From contig NC_079979.1 of NCBI RefSeq assembly GCF_029852145.1, positions 11,014,642-11,078,641 on the forward strand: a DNA stretch of 64,000 bases. Reading direction: 5' to 3'. The notes beneath the pieces are model-generated. The model did not search any database, was not told where the DNA came from, and saw only the letters and a list, made by a program, of their open reading frames with translations. Numbering within the stretch: the first letter of the stretch is position 1; every line of letters begins with the position of its first letter. The position numbers and the translations under genes are program-made. Positions 11,551-23,430 of the stretch are shown one piece after another. This DNA is from Microplitis mediator. Its lineage: Eukaryota > Arthropoda > Insecta > Hymenoptera > Braconidae.

Positions 11551-12609
11551 ACTGTAAAATATCAACTTAAAAACTACATTAAATATTTATTTTCTGGATC
11601 GGGATGGTGAAAGAAATAATAATTCACTAATTTGGTGTATTGTCCATATTTAATAAAAATAATCACAGATAATAGCATAGAGTACAAGAGTCGATCACAA
11701 ATTTTATTAGAGCACTTATTAAACATTATTTGATTGCGTTTGAGTTTAATTGAGTTAACATAAATTGCATGGCACCGTACATATGAAATATTATATACAT
11801 TATATATAGAGCGCAGTTGAATTGAATATTGAGTTTTTTCGAGTTTAAATGAGTATGAGTTTTTATAATTTTACACGGCACCATACACGTGAATTAATAA
11901 ATTACATAGAGCGCAGTAATGAATAAATTATTGACAATTAATAATTTACAAATATCACAAATATTTCGAGTATGAATTTAAGTCACAGATAATTTCAACA
12001 CGCGACATATAGAGTATGAGTAAGAACCGAGTATAAACTAATAGATGCGTAGCGAGCCGAGTCAGCACGTATAATAATCACTTTGCAGTCACAAATAAAA
12101 TTTGATATTGATTTTAGAGATTAAGTATGACTGGATGACTGAATGATGACATCAGTCACACCAGTTGACATCATGTACGAGTAAATAATTGAGCGATGAG
12201 TAATAAAGTAAATTGTAAATTGAAATAATTATTTGTGGCTGCAAAGTCACGTGATGGCGAGTATATATATAGATATAGCCGGCAGGTTATTTTGACACGC
12301 GGTCAACACAAAAAATGATCACAGATTTTATGAATTAAATTGAGAATATAATTAAAAAATATAGATAATAAACAATACCTGATGAATTAGCGAGTGATTC
12401 AAATTGATATAATCAATGAAGCAGCGTAATTTGCACGATGTAATTAACTTGTATAAATACTAATAGCACGTGGTGTTCTATAGCAGGTGTTGTAGAATAA
12501 TGCCAGTTGCCGCGTAGCTGGCTGTCGAGTCGAAATTCCGAGCATCAGAGGGCGCGTCGATAGCAGCACCTCTGGTATAGTAGAGCGAACATTTGAAATT
12601 TACGCAACA
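11551..12609 (-). mobile_element. Solo LTR, probably BEL/Pao type
   Basis: Read on the minus strand it starts 'tgttgcgtaaatttc', like the BEL LTR starting at 16418 ('tgttgcgtaatcac'). It is flanked by 'tgtgg' on both sides (11546-11550 and 12610-12614), a 5-bp duplication as expected for BEL/Pao. The interior has repeated 'gagtttaa' and 'gagcgcagt' words and no open frame. No internal region is attached. Confidence 0.65.
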
Positions 12610-13225
12610 TGTGGCCAATTTTATTTCCTACAAATTATTGTTGATAAATTTTTTTTTAATTCTGCATTGTTTTCTAGTTATTTCTATTTTAATGCCAAGC
12701 TCCTATAAAAATAGTATTCTGATCGATTTTAAGAGCTTGGCATTAAAATAGAAATAACTAGAAAACAATGTAGAACTTGAAAAAAATTTATCAATGATAA
12801 TTTGTAGGAAATAAAACTGTCAACAAAAAAGTTCAAATGACATTTTATGATAAGTCCGATAGTTTAGCCGAAAAAGTAAGAAGATCTCGAAATTTATTCT
12901 AACTTTACTTCGAGCTCCAAAAACTTTTGAACAGATGGATTTATCGAAAAATGATGAGAGACTTTTTTTGTAGAGCGTTGAATCCCCTACAAAAATATAT
13001 GCTGAGCTTATTCGTACAATGAGCCATTGCCGAGGTAAAAAATTCTAAACTACAAAAATTTTTTTTTTCCATGTTATTTAAATGGGAAATCAAAAATCAC
13101 GAAGCGCCATCTCTTAATATTAATATTAAGAGCTCAAATTTTACCAGAATTTTTTTTTTATCATACTTAACGATATTTTCACGGTAACGAAAGAAAAAAA
13201 AATTAGTTCTTTTTTTTGGCACACC

Positions 13226-13228
<3 letters not shown>

Positions 13229-13293
<65 letters not shown>

Positions 13294-13308
13294 TATATAT
13301 ATAAATAT
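13229..13308. repeat. (TA)n microsatellite
   Basis: Long alternating TA run between the family B end and the TGTAAC LTR-like repeat. The frame at 13141-13332 encoding IYIYIY is an artefact of it. Confidence 0.9.
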
Positions 13309-14354
13309 TGTAACATGAGGAAAATTCGACATCGACCCGTGGTTTTAAATTATTTGAAATAATAAATAATTATCCGGTGAGCGAATTCTAGTGACATCTA
13401 GAATCGAAAATTTCGACTTCGACCGAGCAAGCGATCCAACGCATGGATTGTCACAGAGATCCGGCATAGACGCCGTACTGAACGGCCACGTTTTTTTTTT
13501 TATTTGAACAATTCGACTCTGAACAATTCTCGATTCCGACGTATGAACGATTTGAATTACGGCATGTAAGATCAATCCGAGTTTGATCAACGAACAATAA
13601 TTCGCGACAATTGAGTACGACCGACAATAACCGAGATCGTGAACAAGTGAACAAGCCGAAGCATCGGCGCGAATCTGAACAAAGTGTACGAGTGCAATAA
13701 TTAATAAATAAGTGCAGTGCGTACGTACTAATAATTATTTGATCGTGTAATTTAACGCGTTACCGAAATAAAATATTACTTTATATTTTATTTTATTTCG
13801 TTCGAGCAATTCTGAGAACTACGGATTATCTGTGTCTCATTCGCAACAGCAGTCTTGTCGCCTCGCCGTGTAAGAATACTCTGACGTCACTCGTCAAGTA
13901 TTTCGTTAATACGAACGCTGTATGTGTGTCTCCGGACAATAAAATTATTTTATTTTAATTTCGTCAACGGACTATGTTTTTTTGAGCAATGAACTGATTT
14001 GTTTTCCGATCAACTACGATCAATTTTGTTTTGTTTATATCGAGTCAAGCCGACAACGGCATTTATTTGTTTTGTTTTGTAAACCGATTAATTTCGATTT
14101 GTGATACCGATCAACGATTTTGTGTAATTAAAATACGACTGATTATTTGTTTAATTCTGATCAATTATTTATCGTAATCTTAAGTGCCTGACCTTTCCCC
14201 GATTCGCCACCCTGAGCCGATTTTGATAATTGTTTTTTTGGTGATTATAAAATCACCTGGCGCCCAACTAATAATTTTGAACAAGGTTGCCAAAAATCGT
14301 AAGTGTATTCGGACTTCACTCCGGTAGATCCCCGGTGGTAAAAAACCCGTTACA
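13309..14354 (+). mobile_element. LTR-like repeat TGTAAC..GTTACA, copy 1
   Basis: Begins 'tgtaacatgaggaaaattc' and ends 'ggtaaaaaacccgttaca'. It holds 'ccgaaataaaatatta' and 'cggacaataaaa' (possible poly(A) signals) and, near the end, a hairpin 'ggtgattataaaatcacc' followed by 'tggcgcccaac'. Copies at 14367-44592 (split) and 58506-59594 share both ends, so it is a solo LTR or a short terminal-repeat element. There is no coding sequence. Both sides abut TA repeats. Confidence 0.7.
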
Positions 14355-15127
14355 ATATATATATATTGTAACATGAGAAAAATTTGACATCGACCCGAGG
14401 TTTTAAATTATTTGAATATAATAAATAATTACCCGGTGAGCAACTTTTGGTGACATCTATGATCACCACTCCGACTTCGACCGAGCAATCGATCCAACTC
14501 TTGGATTGAAACAAGAGATCCTGGATAGACGCCGAACGGAACGGCCACGTTTTTTTTATTTGAACAAAGCAACTCCGAATATTTTCGATCCCGATTTGAA
14601 CAACGCAATTTACGACTAAAACGACCAATCTAAGTTTGATCAACGAACAATTACTCGCGACAAATAATTTCGACCGACAATAATCGATTTCGTGAACAAG
14701 TGACCAAGCCGAAGCCTCGGCGCTAAAACTGAACAAAGTGTGTAACCGATCTGTTAATAAATAAGTGAACCGCGTTTGTGTAATAATTAATAAAATTAAT
14801 TAATTACGCGTAATAATTTATGATAGTGCAATTTAACGTGTTACCGAAATAAAATATTATTTTGTATTTTATTTTATTTCGTTCGAGCCATTCTGAGAAT
14901 CACGGATTATCCGTGTCTCATTCGCAACAGAGGTCTAATTGCCTCACCGTGTAAGAATACCCTGACGTCACCCGTCAAGTATTTCGTTAATACGTACGCT
15001 GTATGTGTGTCTCCGGACAATAAAATAAATAAGTTTAGTTTGTTTCGTCAATGACTGTTTTCTTCGAGTAACGAACTGATTTTGTGTTTTGATCAATAAC
15101 GACCTCTACGAGCAATTTGTGTTTTTT

Positions 15128-15911
15128 AACTTCCCGCTAAGAAAATTGTAAATTTTCAAAAATTCGGGAAGTTATTGGTTTCGGTCCGATTTACGGAAAT
15201 CGAATTTCCATCGGATGTCGACGTTTTGAGGTCCTAGGAAGCTATTCTGACTAATTTCAAGATGATGTCCGAGTGTATGTATGTATGTATGTACGTACGT
15301 ACGTGTGTAAATACCTGTATCTTTTGAACGGATGAACCGATTTTGAACTTCAAGGTGTCATTCGACGCGGCTTGTCAATATCTTAAAGTCGTGAGAAATT
15401 GAGCTTGATCGGTAGGGCTTGTTCAGGGATATTTCAAAAATAAAATTTTTTCAAAAATGTTTTTTTTGGATAACTTTTAATGTGCTCGATGGATTGATTC
15501 CAAAATCGACTGGGCTCAAGAGCTTCATAAGCCACGTTAAATGCCACCTCAACCATCAAAATCGGTTCATTCGTTCAAGAGAAACCGTTGTCGAAAGAAT
15601 TAAAAAATAAAAATTTTTTTATTTTTTCTGACATATCTCAAAATCAACTCGATAAATCGAATTCAAAATTTGATCAGCTTTAGAACTTGATAAAACGAGT
15701 CGATTGCCACCTCAACCGTCTCAATCGGTTTATTCGTTTGAGAGATATCGTTGGAGAAAAAATGGTGACAAATGTTTTTTTTCGAAAACCATCAGCATAC
15801 AAACGTTTTTTCGAGCTCGAAAATGTATTCACAATAATGTTTTCGAGGTTCTTGAGCTCGAAAACAGCGGGAAGTTTTGGGGCTAGCCCGCAGGGTCAAC
15901 TGACAGACAGA
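15128..15911 (+). mobile_element. Family C element, full-length copy
   Basis: Starts 'aacttcccgctaagaaaatt' after a T run and ends 'cccgcagggtcaactgacag' plus 'acagat'. Sub-terminal inverted motifs 'aacttcccgct' and 'agcgggaagtt' lie about 740 bp apart, and the interior has 'gagctcgaaaa' inverted words. It sits inside the LTR-like repeat, whose other copies give the empty site. Read on the other strand, one end is always followed by an A run, which could mean a retroposed element or a T-run target preference. The class is unknown. Confidence 0.65.
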
Positions 15912-16417
15912 TTTTTTTGTTTATATCGAGTCAAGCCGACAACGGCAATTTATATTTTTTTTTTAAACCGATGATTTGATTTGTGATACACGGAAAAATG
16001 AAAACAGAAATAATTGCTGTTCGAACGAGCATTTATGACATTTTCAAATAGTAACGCAGCGCTTCACAAACAAAACTGTAAGAGTTACAGTTTGGCGCCG
16101 CGCAGCAAGTTTGACATTTTAAGTGCGAAATATTACAGTTTGAAAATGTATTAAGTTTACTTTCTCACACTGTAATATTTGATGAAAATTATCAAAGTAT
16201 CATTCGATATGCTTTAAAACTTACAGTTTTTCTCAGTAAGTTTTACGTTAAAATTTTTAAAACTTGTTTCTCAAAATAACGATTTTGCCACTATAAACTG
16301 CAAATTTTACATTTTCAGTAGGTAATAATTGTGTTTATTCGTTTCAATAACCTACTTTAAATAGTGATAGAATCCACTGAGAAATGTAAATTTTTTTTTT
16401 TTTATTTTATCTAAAAC

Positions 16418-17466
16418 TGTTGCGTAATCACAACTACATTCAAATTCGAATGTAGTTGCACTTCCGGCAAATCGAGGCAGCACCTACTGAGGCCTAGTGT
16501 CTAGCAATTCAAACTTGACTAGCGCAGTGCGACACATGCGCATCGATTTTTCCTGCCTCGTGTTGAGAAGACCGACGTCATTATCTATCTTGCGTTCATA
16601 TAATTTCAAGTTACACCATGTGTTTTATATAATCTATTAAATTTGCACTCATCTCGAGTAAATAAATAAAAGTAATTAATCAAAAGCAATAAGTAATCAG
16701 TAAGCTTTATAAAAATAAAATTATTTTTATCATTGCGAGCACCAGAGCTCATAAAATAAATAATAAAAAACATCAAGAAATCCAGTGTTCTACAATCTGT
16801 TCCTGAGGAGGTTATTTCGACGGAAAATCGTACAGGTGCTTAATTTCTACTTTATAAATTAATTCAAGCGTTCATCAAAATAAAGGACTCAGTTTTATTA
16901 TTATTTGATTATCATTATGCTCAATTTTTTAATTACATTAAAAGTTATTTTTCGCTCAGTAGCCTCTGCAATCATGCTACCACGTGTTTAACAAATAAAT
17001 TCGAATCAGTGTAATTTATTATGAGCTCATTAAATTCAATTCAATTAAGTGATCATTATTATTAAAACTCAATAACTAAATTATTTATGTATTCAGTGCT
17101 ATTAAAAATAGTAATTTACGTGTTCAATAATTTACTTCGCTCAGTAACCTCTTACATCATGTTACTTATTATCATGACATTTTTGCAATCAAATCAGTGT
17201 TCAACCAAACTCAAATTTATTACTCCAATTATTCAAATTAATTACTCGCGCTCAATTTTAAAATTTGCATTCATTTAATTACGTATCCATGAGCTCAGAC
17301 AATTAACAGTATTGACAAGTTAAATCAACGATTTAATTTTGTAACCCAGTGATATTTTGTGCTGTGACAAATAAAAATATTATTATATTTTTAAATATGC
17401 GTATTTTTTCAACATCCTAACCACCAACCAGTCGTGGCATGCATTTATTTTATTATTATTACAACA
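16418..17466 (+). repeat. 5' LTR of the BEL/Pao element
   Basis: Starts 'tgttgcgtaatcac' and ends 'attattattacaaca'. It differs from the 3' LTR by scattered substitutions and short indels, most of them in the last 300 bp, so the insertion is not brand new. Confidence 0.9.
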
Positions 17467-17471
17467 TTTTA

Positions 17472-17488
17472 TGGTCCTTCGAGCCGGA
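17472..17488 (+). promoter_or_regulatory. Primer binding site, tRNA-Tyr
   Basis: 'tggtccttcgagccgga' lies 5 bp after the 5' LTR. Its complement, 'tccggctcgaaggacca', equals the 3' end of insect tRNA-Tyr with CCA added, so tRNA-Tyr would prime minus-strand synthesis. Confidence 0.8.
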
Positions 17489-18597
17489 TGGTTGGTTGGT
17501 TGTGTCGGTAGCACCATCATTGGGCAGCTGTACTCATATAACCCCATTTACAGGTCAAGGAGCTCACTATGGGGGATGAAGAGAAGGATCTTCTAACGGA
17601 CCCGCAGCACTCAGAGGTCCCTGAAGGTACCCCCACGGACCAACACCTCTATCTAGTGATCAACGTCGGCGACACTCAAGTCCTCAGCGACTCAAGCGCC
17701 ACCGAGACTGGGATCCACGGCGAAGGAGACCAGTCTAAGCAAAAACTCAAGCGCACTCCCAGGAAATCGACGATTTCCCCAGCACTTGAGCTGAAAGTCA
17801 TCAGCCAGCACTCACGCCTCAGAGCCTCCTCAGACTGGGAAGCTCTGGCGGCTACACTCACCGTTGCCGACGGCTTATCTCAACTCAAGTCTCGACTTGA
17901 GTTACTCGAGGGTGAATGGCACCAGTTCAACCTCACTCACGACTCACTAGCACTCGCCTGCACCAAGGAGTTCTTGGAGAGCTCATATGTCAAGGATGGA
18001 GTATACGATTTGGTGTATCGGTCGTATATCAACGCCAAGGGCAAACTCATCGCACTCATCAATTCAATACCAGTTCCAGCTGTTGCTCCAGCTGTAATAC
18101 ACTCAACCCGGTCTCCAACTCATTTGCCAGCACTCGCAATTCCCAAGTTCGATGAGCGTTACGAAAACTGGCCGGAATTCAGGGACTCATTCACCTCAAT
18201 GGTGATAAATGCTCAAGAACTTGCTCCAGTTCAACGTGTTTAGTACCTGAAGAGCTGTCTGCAAGGACAAGCTGCACTCAGCCTCGCCAGTGTACAAATG
18301 TGCGACGACCAATTTGTACCTGCGTGGAATCAGCTCCAGGAGAGATATGACAACCCTCGCCTACTCATCGGTGCTCAATTGGACAAGCTCTTGAACATGC
18401 ATGCACTCACTTCACGCTCATCTGAGCAGCTCAATTACCTTCTGACTACCGTTTCAGAGGTAGTCAACGCACTCAACACACTCGGGGTACAATTGAACTC
18501 AGATATGAATCCGCTGCTTACGCAGTTGATCATATCTAAACTGGACTTACACAACCGGGAGCTCTGGGAGAACAAAATGGGTGCTTCCACTGAATAC

Positions 18598-19707
18598 TAG
18601 GGCTGTACAATTTAGCCGGTCAAGCCGGTTAAAAAAGTTAACCTGGCTAATTAGCTGGCTGGCTGCTCAGCTTAGCCGGTTAACCGAAATTAGCTAGGCT
18701 AATTATCTAAAGGGTAAACCGGCTAATCGGCTAATTTTATATTTTATGGAATATCCATGTTTTCAAGTATTGATAGGCATAATTCGACTGAAAATGAATT
18801 TATTACGTAGTATTTAAAATTAATAACAGCAATTCACATTTATGAAAGTTTTTTAATCTAGTTTTTTTATCATATCTCTATTTTGGTATAAAAAAATTAG
18901 TACATTAGCAGTTTCTGGTGACAGACAGCTTCTTTTGGCAGAAATTATATTGCCTGCCGTTGAAATAACCCGCTCGGAAAGTGTACTGGAAGGAGGAATG
19001 CCTAAAAATTTTCTGGCAAAATTTGCCAGGATCGGAAATTTGTTCCGCTTGGAATTCCACCAAAGTAGTGGATTGTCTGCCTTTGGAATTGTAGGCTCTC
19101 GGTCAAATTTTATCATTTCTTTCTCAATAGCACTTTGGCCTTCAAGACTTGCCATTCTCTGCAGATTTCCAGACAACCCGCGTACAGGATCAAAAAGATA
19201 ATTTAAATCTCTCTCTCTCTGATTTTTACTCAAATCGGGTTCATTTACTGTAATAAGAGAATTATAGTAAATGAACCTGATTTGAGTAAAAATCAAAGGG
19301 AGAGAGATTTAAATTATCTTATTGATCCTGTACGCGGGTTGTCTGGAAATCTGCAAAGAATTTCTGCCAAAAGAAGCTGTCTGTCACCAGAAACTGCTAA
19401 TGTACTAATTTTTTTATACCAAAATAGAGATATGATAGAAAAACTAGATTAAAAAACTTTCATAAATTCAAATCGTTGTTATTAATATTAAATACTACGT
19501 AATAAATTCATTTTCAGTCGAATTATGCCTAGCAATACTTGAAAACATAGATATTTCATAAAATATAAAATTAGCCGATTAGCCGGTTTAACCTTTGGCT
19601 AATTAGCCAAGCTAATTTCGGTTAACCGGCTAAGCCAAGCAGTCAGCCAGCTAATTAGCCAGGTTAACTTCTTTAGCCGGCTTAACCGGCTAAATTCTAC
19701 AGCTCTA
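18598..19707. mobile_element. hAT-derived non-autonomous element carrying a transposase fragment
   Basis: Ends are 'tagggctgta' and 'tacagctcta', with an 8-bp target duplication 'ctgaatac' (18590-18597 and 19708-19715), both hAT hallmarks. The outer arms are 'ttagccggttaacc'-type inverted repeats. The inner region has two inverted copies of sequence from the C-terminal hAT transposase domain (about 18790-19260, and a shorter copy at 19260-19530), so the element is a foldback made partly of coding sequence. Confidence 0.85.
18853..19296 (-). pseudogene. hAT transposase C-terminal dimerisation domain fragment
   Basis: A 147-residue open frame contains NPLLWWNSKRNKFPILANFA, then FLGIPPSSTLSERVISTAG and NIISAKRSCLSPE, the classic hAT family C-terminal dimerisation signature. 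A complete hAT transposase is several hundred residues; the BED zinc finger and catalytic DDE core are absent. In the whole protein this region mediates dimer formation. It is open but probably only a relic. An inverted shorter copy lies at 19260-19450 on the other strand. Confidence 0.85.
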
Positions 19708-20312
19708 CTGAATACCCATCACTCAAAGCGCTCAATGACTTTTTAGTCAGTCGTGCTCGTGCTCAAGAACGGGTGGAACAGGCATCAAAATCACCACGTT
19801 CATCTGGTAAACCAGCGTCATACTCTGCTGCTGCTGTTTCCAACTCGCACTCATCTGAAACTAAAGCTCCAGCCACGAACTCATCTGCTGCACTCAAGAA
19901 GCCTCCCAAGAAGGTATTCCCTCCTGCACAATATCCCTGTGATTTGTGCAAAGGAGATCACTTTATCGTGAGATGCACTCAATTCTTGGGACTCACAAAG
20001 GCTCAACGCACTCAAGTCGTTGTGGAGAAGCGACTGTGTGAAAATTGTTTTGGCCATCATCTACCGGATGCGTGCAATTCAAACTTTACATGCAGGGTGT
20101 GTGAACAAAAACACCACACCATGATACACCCGGGACTCAAAAGCACTCACAAACCATCTAGCTTAGCCGCTAAAAGCACTCAATAAAGACGTCTGCTTCC
20201 ACATGACGACTCGAGCGACGCTCAACTGAACTCAATTGCACTCAACACGTCTGGTACTCATCTTACCCGCACTCATCGCCCAGCTATCTTACTCGCAACT
20301 TGTCTAGTAGAC

Positions 20313-20972
20313 TTGATCACCAAGTTAAGTACTCATCCAGTACGCATATTGCTGGATCCAGGTTCTGAATTATCGTTTGTTTCAGATTCCTTGGTAAATT
20401 CACTCAAACTTAAACGCACTCACTCATCTACCCAGATTATTGGTATTGATGTTGCCAATGCTGGTAGAACTAAAGGTCAAGTCGCACTCAAGCTTTCATC
20501 TAGGCATTCAAACGACTCAGTCATCATCAGTGCTCATATACTAGGTGGTCTTACTACTCAACTACCATCTGTTGTACTCAACACACTCAACTGGGACCAA
20601 TACAAACAACTGCAATTGGCAGATCCAGCGTTCATGAGACCAGGACCAATTGATATCATCATTGATGCCAATCATTATGGTCTTATCATTAAAGATGCAC
20701 TCATTAAAAGGTCTGAAGGCCTGCCAATCGCTCAAGATACCATCTTCGGGTGGATATTACTGGGTCCAGTCACTCAACACACTCATCGACCATCTATTAC
20801 TTATCATGCTGCTGTCGAGCAGTCAACTCAACAACTTCAAGACCTGCTATCACGCTTCTGGACTCAAGAAGAAATTCCAGTCAGCAAAATCAAGAAACTC
20901 AACCCAGATGAGGAGGCGTGTGATCGCATTTTCAACAAACTCATCGACGAGACAGTTCAGGACGATACATAG
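20313..20972 (+). pseudogene. pol: BEL/Pao aspartic protease region of pol
   Basis: A 219-residue frame with ILLDPGSELSFVSDSLVNSL, matching the active-site region of the BEL/Pao retropepsin (usually D-S/T-G-S; here the residue after Asp is Pro), then the QLPSVVLNTLNWDQY and GPIDIIIDANHYG segments common to this family. It ends at a TAG at 20970-20972, before the reverse transcriptase, and is offset from the following frame, so pol is broken here. The product would process the polyprotein. Confidence 0.75.
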
Positions 20973-21076
20973 TCCGACTGCCAATCAAATCGTCACTTCA
21001 ATAGCTGGGAAATTCGTACTCAGTAGCATACCGCTGTCTTATTCATCTCAAACGTCGTCTAGATCATGATGATCGT

Positions 21077-22981
21077 TTGAAAGCACTCTATCTTGATTTT
21101 CTGAGGGAATACAAAGAACTCTACCACATGGTGAAATCAACCCAATCAACAACAAGTGAACCAGCCTACTATCTCCCTCATCATGGAGTCTTAAGGGAAA
21201 GCAGCATCACAACCAAGCTGCGAGTAGTTTTCAACGGTTCAAAAACCACCAGCTCAGGTCTTTCACTCTACGATGTGCTTCACACCGGTCCAAAAGTGCA
21301 ACTAGACATCTTCGACGTACTCATAGGAATTCGCACTCATAAACTCATCTTCATAACAGATATCACGAAGATATTTAGACAGATTTTGGTCGACGAACGC
21401 GATCAATCATTTCAACAAATACTCTGGTTCAACCAACAAGGCCAAATAACTCCATATAAACTCACTACGGTCACCTACGGGACCAGACCAGCTCTATATT
21501 TGGCCGTTCGTGCTCTACTTCAATTGGTTGAAGACGAAGGACATCGATTTCCTCTTGCGATCATTCCACTCACCCACGGAAGATATGTTGACAATATACT
21601 TGGTGGTGCCGATGACTTGAACTCATTACAACAAGTTGCTGATCAACTTGAAGCACTCTGCAAGGCGGGCGGATTCCCTCTTGCTAAATGGACAAGCAAT
21701 CATCCAAAATTACAACAACTCAATCATGTGGAAGCGATCAAAAATCACAAATTCGAGGATTCAGACTCCAGCACCAAGATTCTGGGCATGTACTGGTCCT
21801 CACACTCAGATCAGTTCTATTTCACATACTCACCACCATGCTCAACTCAAAAATTTACAAAAAGGATCATTTTATCAGAGATTGCTCAAATCTTTGATCC
21901 TCTTGGATTTCTCGCACCACTCATCATTCGAGCCAAGGTATTCATGCAGGAGCTTTGGCTCGAAAAGCTCAGCCGGGACACTCCATTGGCAGCCAATCAA
22001 CGGTATAAGTGGAGAAACTTCAAAAATGAACTCAAACTTATCTCTAAAATCAAAATTCCAAGATGGATCCACTCATCCTCGTGCTCAACCACCGAAATCC
22101 ATGGATTCTCGGACGCTTCTCAATTGGCAATGGCAGCTGCCGTATTTATCAAAGTCCACACACCTGCTCATGGAGTCAGAGTTACGCTGCTCTGCTCTAA
22201 AACCAAGGTAGCTCCGTTAAAACGACTAACGATACCAAGGTTAGAACCCACCGCAGCTCACATGTTGGCAAAACTCACAAAACACTGCCAGAGCACTCTA
22301 AATCTCACTCAATCGCCAACATACTTGTGGACGGACTCAACAATTACACTCACGTGGATTAAATCTCATCCGTCTCGCTGGAAGAAGTTTGTTCGGAATA
22401 GGGTGTCGCATATTCAAGATCTACTTCCAGATGGCCACTGGAATTTCGTTCCGGGCACACAAAATCCAGCAGACTGCGCAATACGAGGGTTGACACCTAC
22501 TCAACTCCGTGATCATCAACTATGGTGGACTGGCCCACCATGGTTGCTCAAGAGTTCATCGTCCTGGCCTAAATGTCCATCAATTGATGATACAGGAGCT
22601 CAAGCAGAAGAACGACCTGGACTGGCCCTGTTCTCATCGAATTCATCACTGAAATCAAATTGGCCTATCATGGAACGGCCAATACCACTCCTACGCATGT
22701 TACGAGCTACTGCAATCTGCTTTAGACTCCGTAACATGATCAAGAAATCACCAAACTCATCACTCAAGGCTCCGATTACTTCTGACGAAGTAATTTTTGC
22801 ACACAACTTCTGTATCAAAGAAACTCAACGCATTCATTTTTCAAACGAGATCAAGATGCACTCCAAACACGCACCATGGCCTAATGGTCATCCATTTGCT
22901 CGATTGGTTGCATTCATTGACACCGACGACATCATTCGAGTAGGTGGACGGTTGGAAAATTCTCCAAATCACTCAACATGA
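21077..22981 (+). pseudogene. pol: BEL/Pao reverse transcriptase and RNase H (pol), truncated
   Basis: A 634-residue open frame. The reverse transcriptase covers about residues 40-270: LRVVFNGS (48-55), the first catalytic Asp in FITDITKIF (D94), and the second motif at 170-173, which reads YVDN where active enzymes have YVDD. RNase H follows with FSDAS (D346), E390, TDS (D420) and NPAD (463-466). The last residues (about 620-631, GGRLENSPN) are the start of the integrase N-terminal region, where the frame is cut off at a deletion. The altered YVDD box and the deletion suggest it is inactive. Confidence 0.85.
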
Positions 22982-23337
22982 TTCCTGAACCAGCACTCAT
23001 CGATACAAATAGTTCTCGATTGTCTAGATGGCAATTTCTACAACAACGTGTTCAACAGTTCTGGAATCATTGGTCTACAAGTAATCTTCAAAGACAACTG
23101 GCAATCACCAAGTGGCAACGTCCAACTCATTAAATTCAAGTTGGGTCACTTGTATTACTCACCGACGAAAGGTTTCCACCAGAGAGGTGGCCTCTCGCTC
23201 GTATTATTGCACTCCACCCTGGCAAAGATGGATTGACCAGGGTAACTACGCTCAAAACAGTGAACTCAACACTCACTCGTCTAATTACGAAGCTTGCACT
23301 CCTCCCAATTGAACCAGAACCTCAAGAAGATGACTAA
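22979..23337 (+). pseudogene. BEL/Pao integrase C-terminal remnant
   Basis: After the deletion point a frame resembles the region following BEL/Pao integrases (LSRWQFLQQRVQQFW, then LVLLTDERFPPERWPLARI and HPGKDG), with an internal TAA near 23131, ending in an acidic EPEPQEDD and TAA at 23335-23337. The zinc-binding HHCC region and the DDE catalytic core, about 300 residues, are missing. Confidence 0.7.
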
Positions 23338-23419
23338 TAATAATTCAACTGGTTCAATAACATGCTCACCAAAAGATCAAGTACTCAAGAACTCATCAAT
23401 CATCAACTCTGTTGCTGAT

Positions 23420-23430
23420 GGCGGGCGGAA
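23420..23430 (+). promoter_or_regulatory. Polypurine tract
   Basis: 'ggcgggcggaa' immediately precedes the 3' LTR start, the expected position for the plus-strand primer of an LTR retrotransposon. Confidence 0.55.

Larger units (their letters stand above)
9500..13226. mobile_element. Foldback element, family B copy 2, with nested insertions
   Basis: The left arm begins near 9500 and is continued at 11462-11550 and 12610-12720; the inverted right arm is about 12720-13226. The right end is 'ggcacaccc' followed by TA, as at 55800-55808. The left arm is broken by a LINE (9796-11461) and by a BEL-like solo LTR (11551-12609). With both removed, the left arm matches the reverse complement of the right arm, which confirms the insertion boundaries. 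Confidence 0.7.
17569..20186 (+). pseudogene. gag: BEL/Pao gag, interrupted
   Basis: Opens at ATG 17569. An in-frame TAG at 18241-18243 breaks it, and the frame continues to 18597, where a hAT-derived element (18598-19707) is inserted with an 8-bp duplication. Gag resumes at 19708 and ends at TAA 20184-20186. The N-terminal part has the KFDERYENWPEF pattern typical of BEL/Pao gag. The C-terminal part has three zinc knuckles: two CX2CX3HX4C (starting CDLC and CENC) and a third starting CRVC and ending HHTMIH. The role in an intact element is particle assembly and RNA packaging; here it cannot be made. Confidence 0.85.

Noticed and set aside
15128..15911. Family C as a Helitron (a TC-like start on the minus strand)
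   Set aside because: No CTRR terminus with preceding hairpin and no A|T insertion site could be seen.
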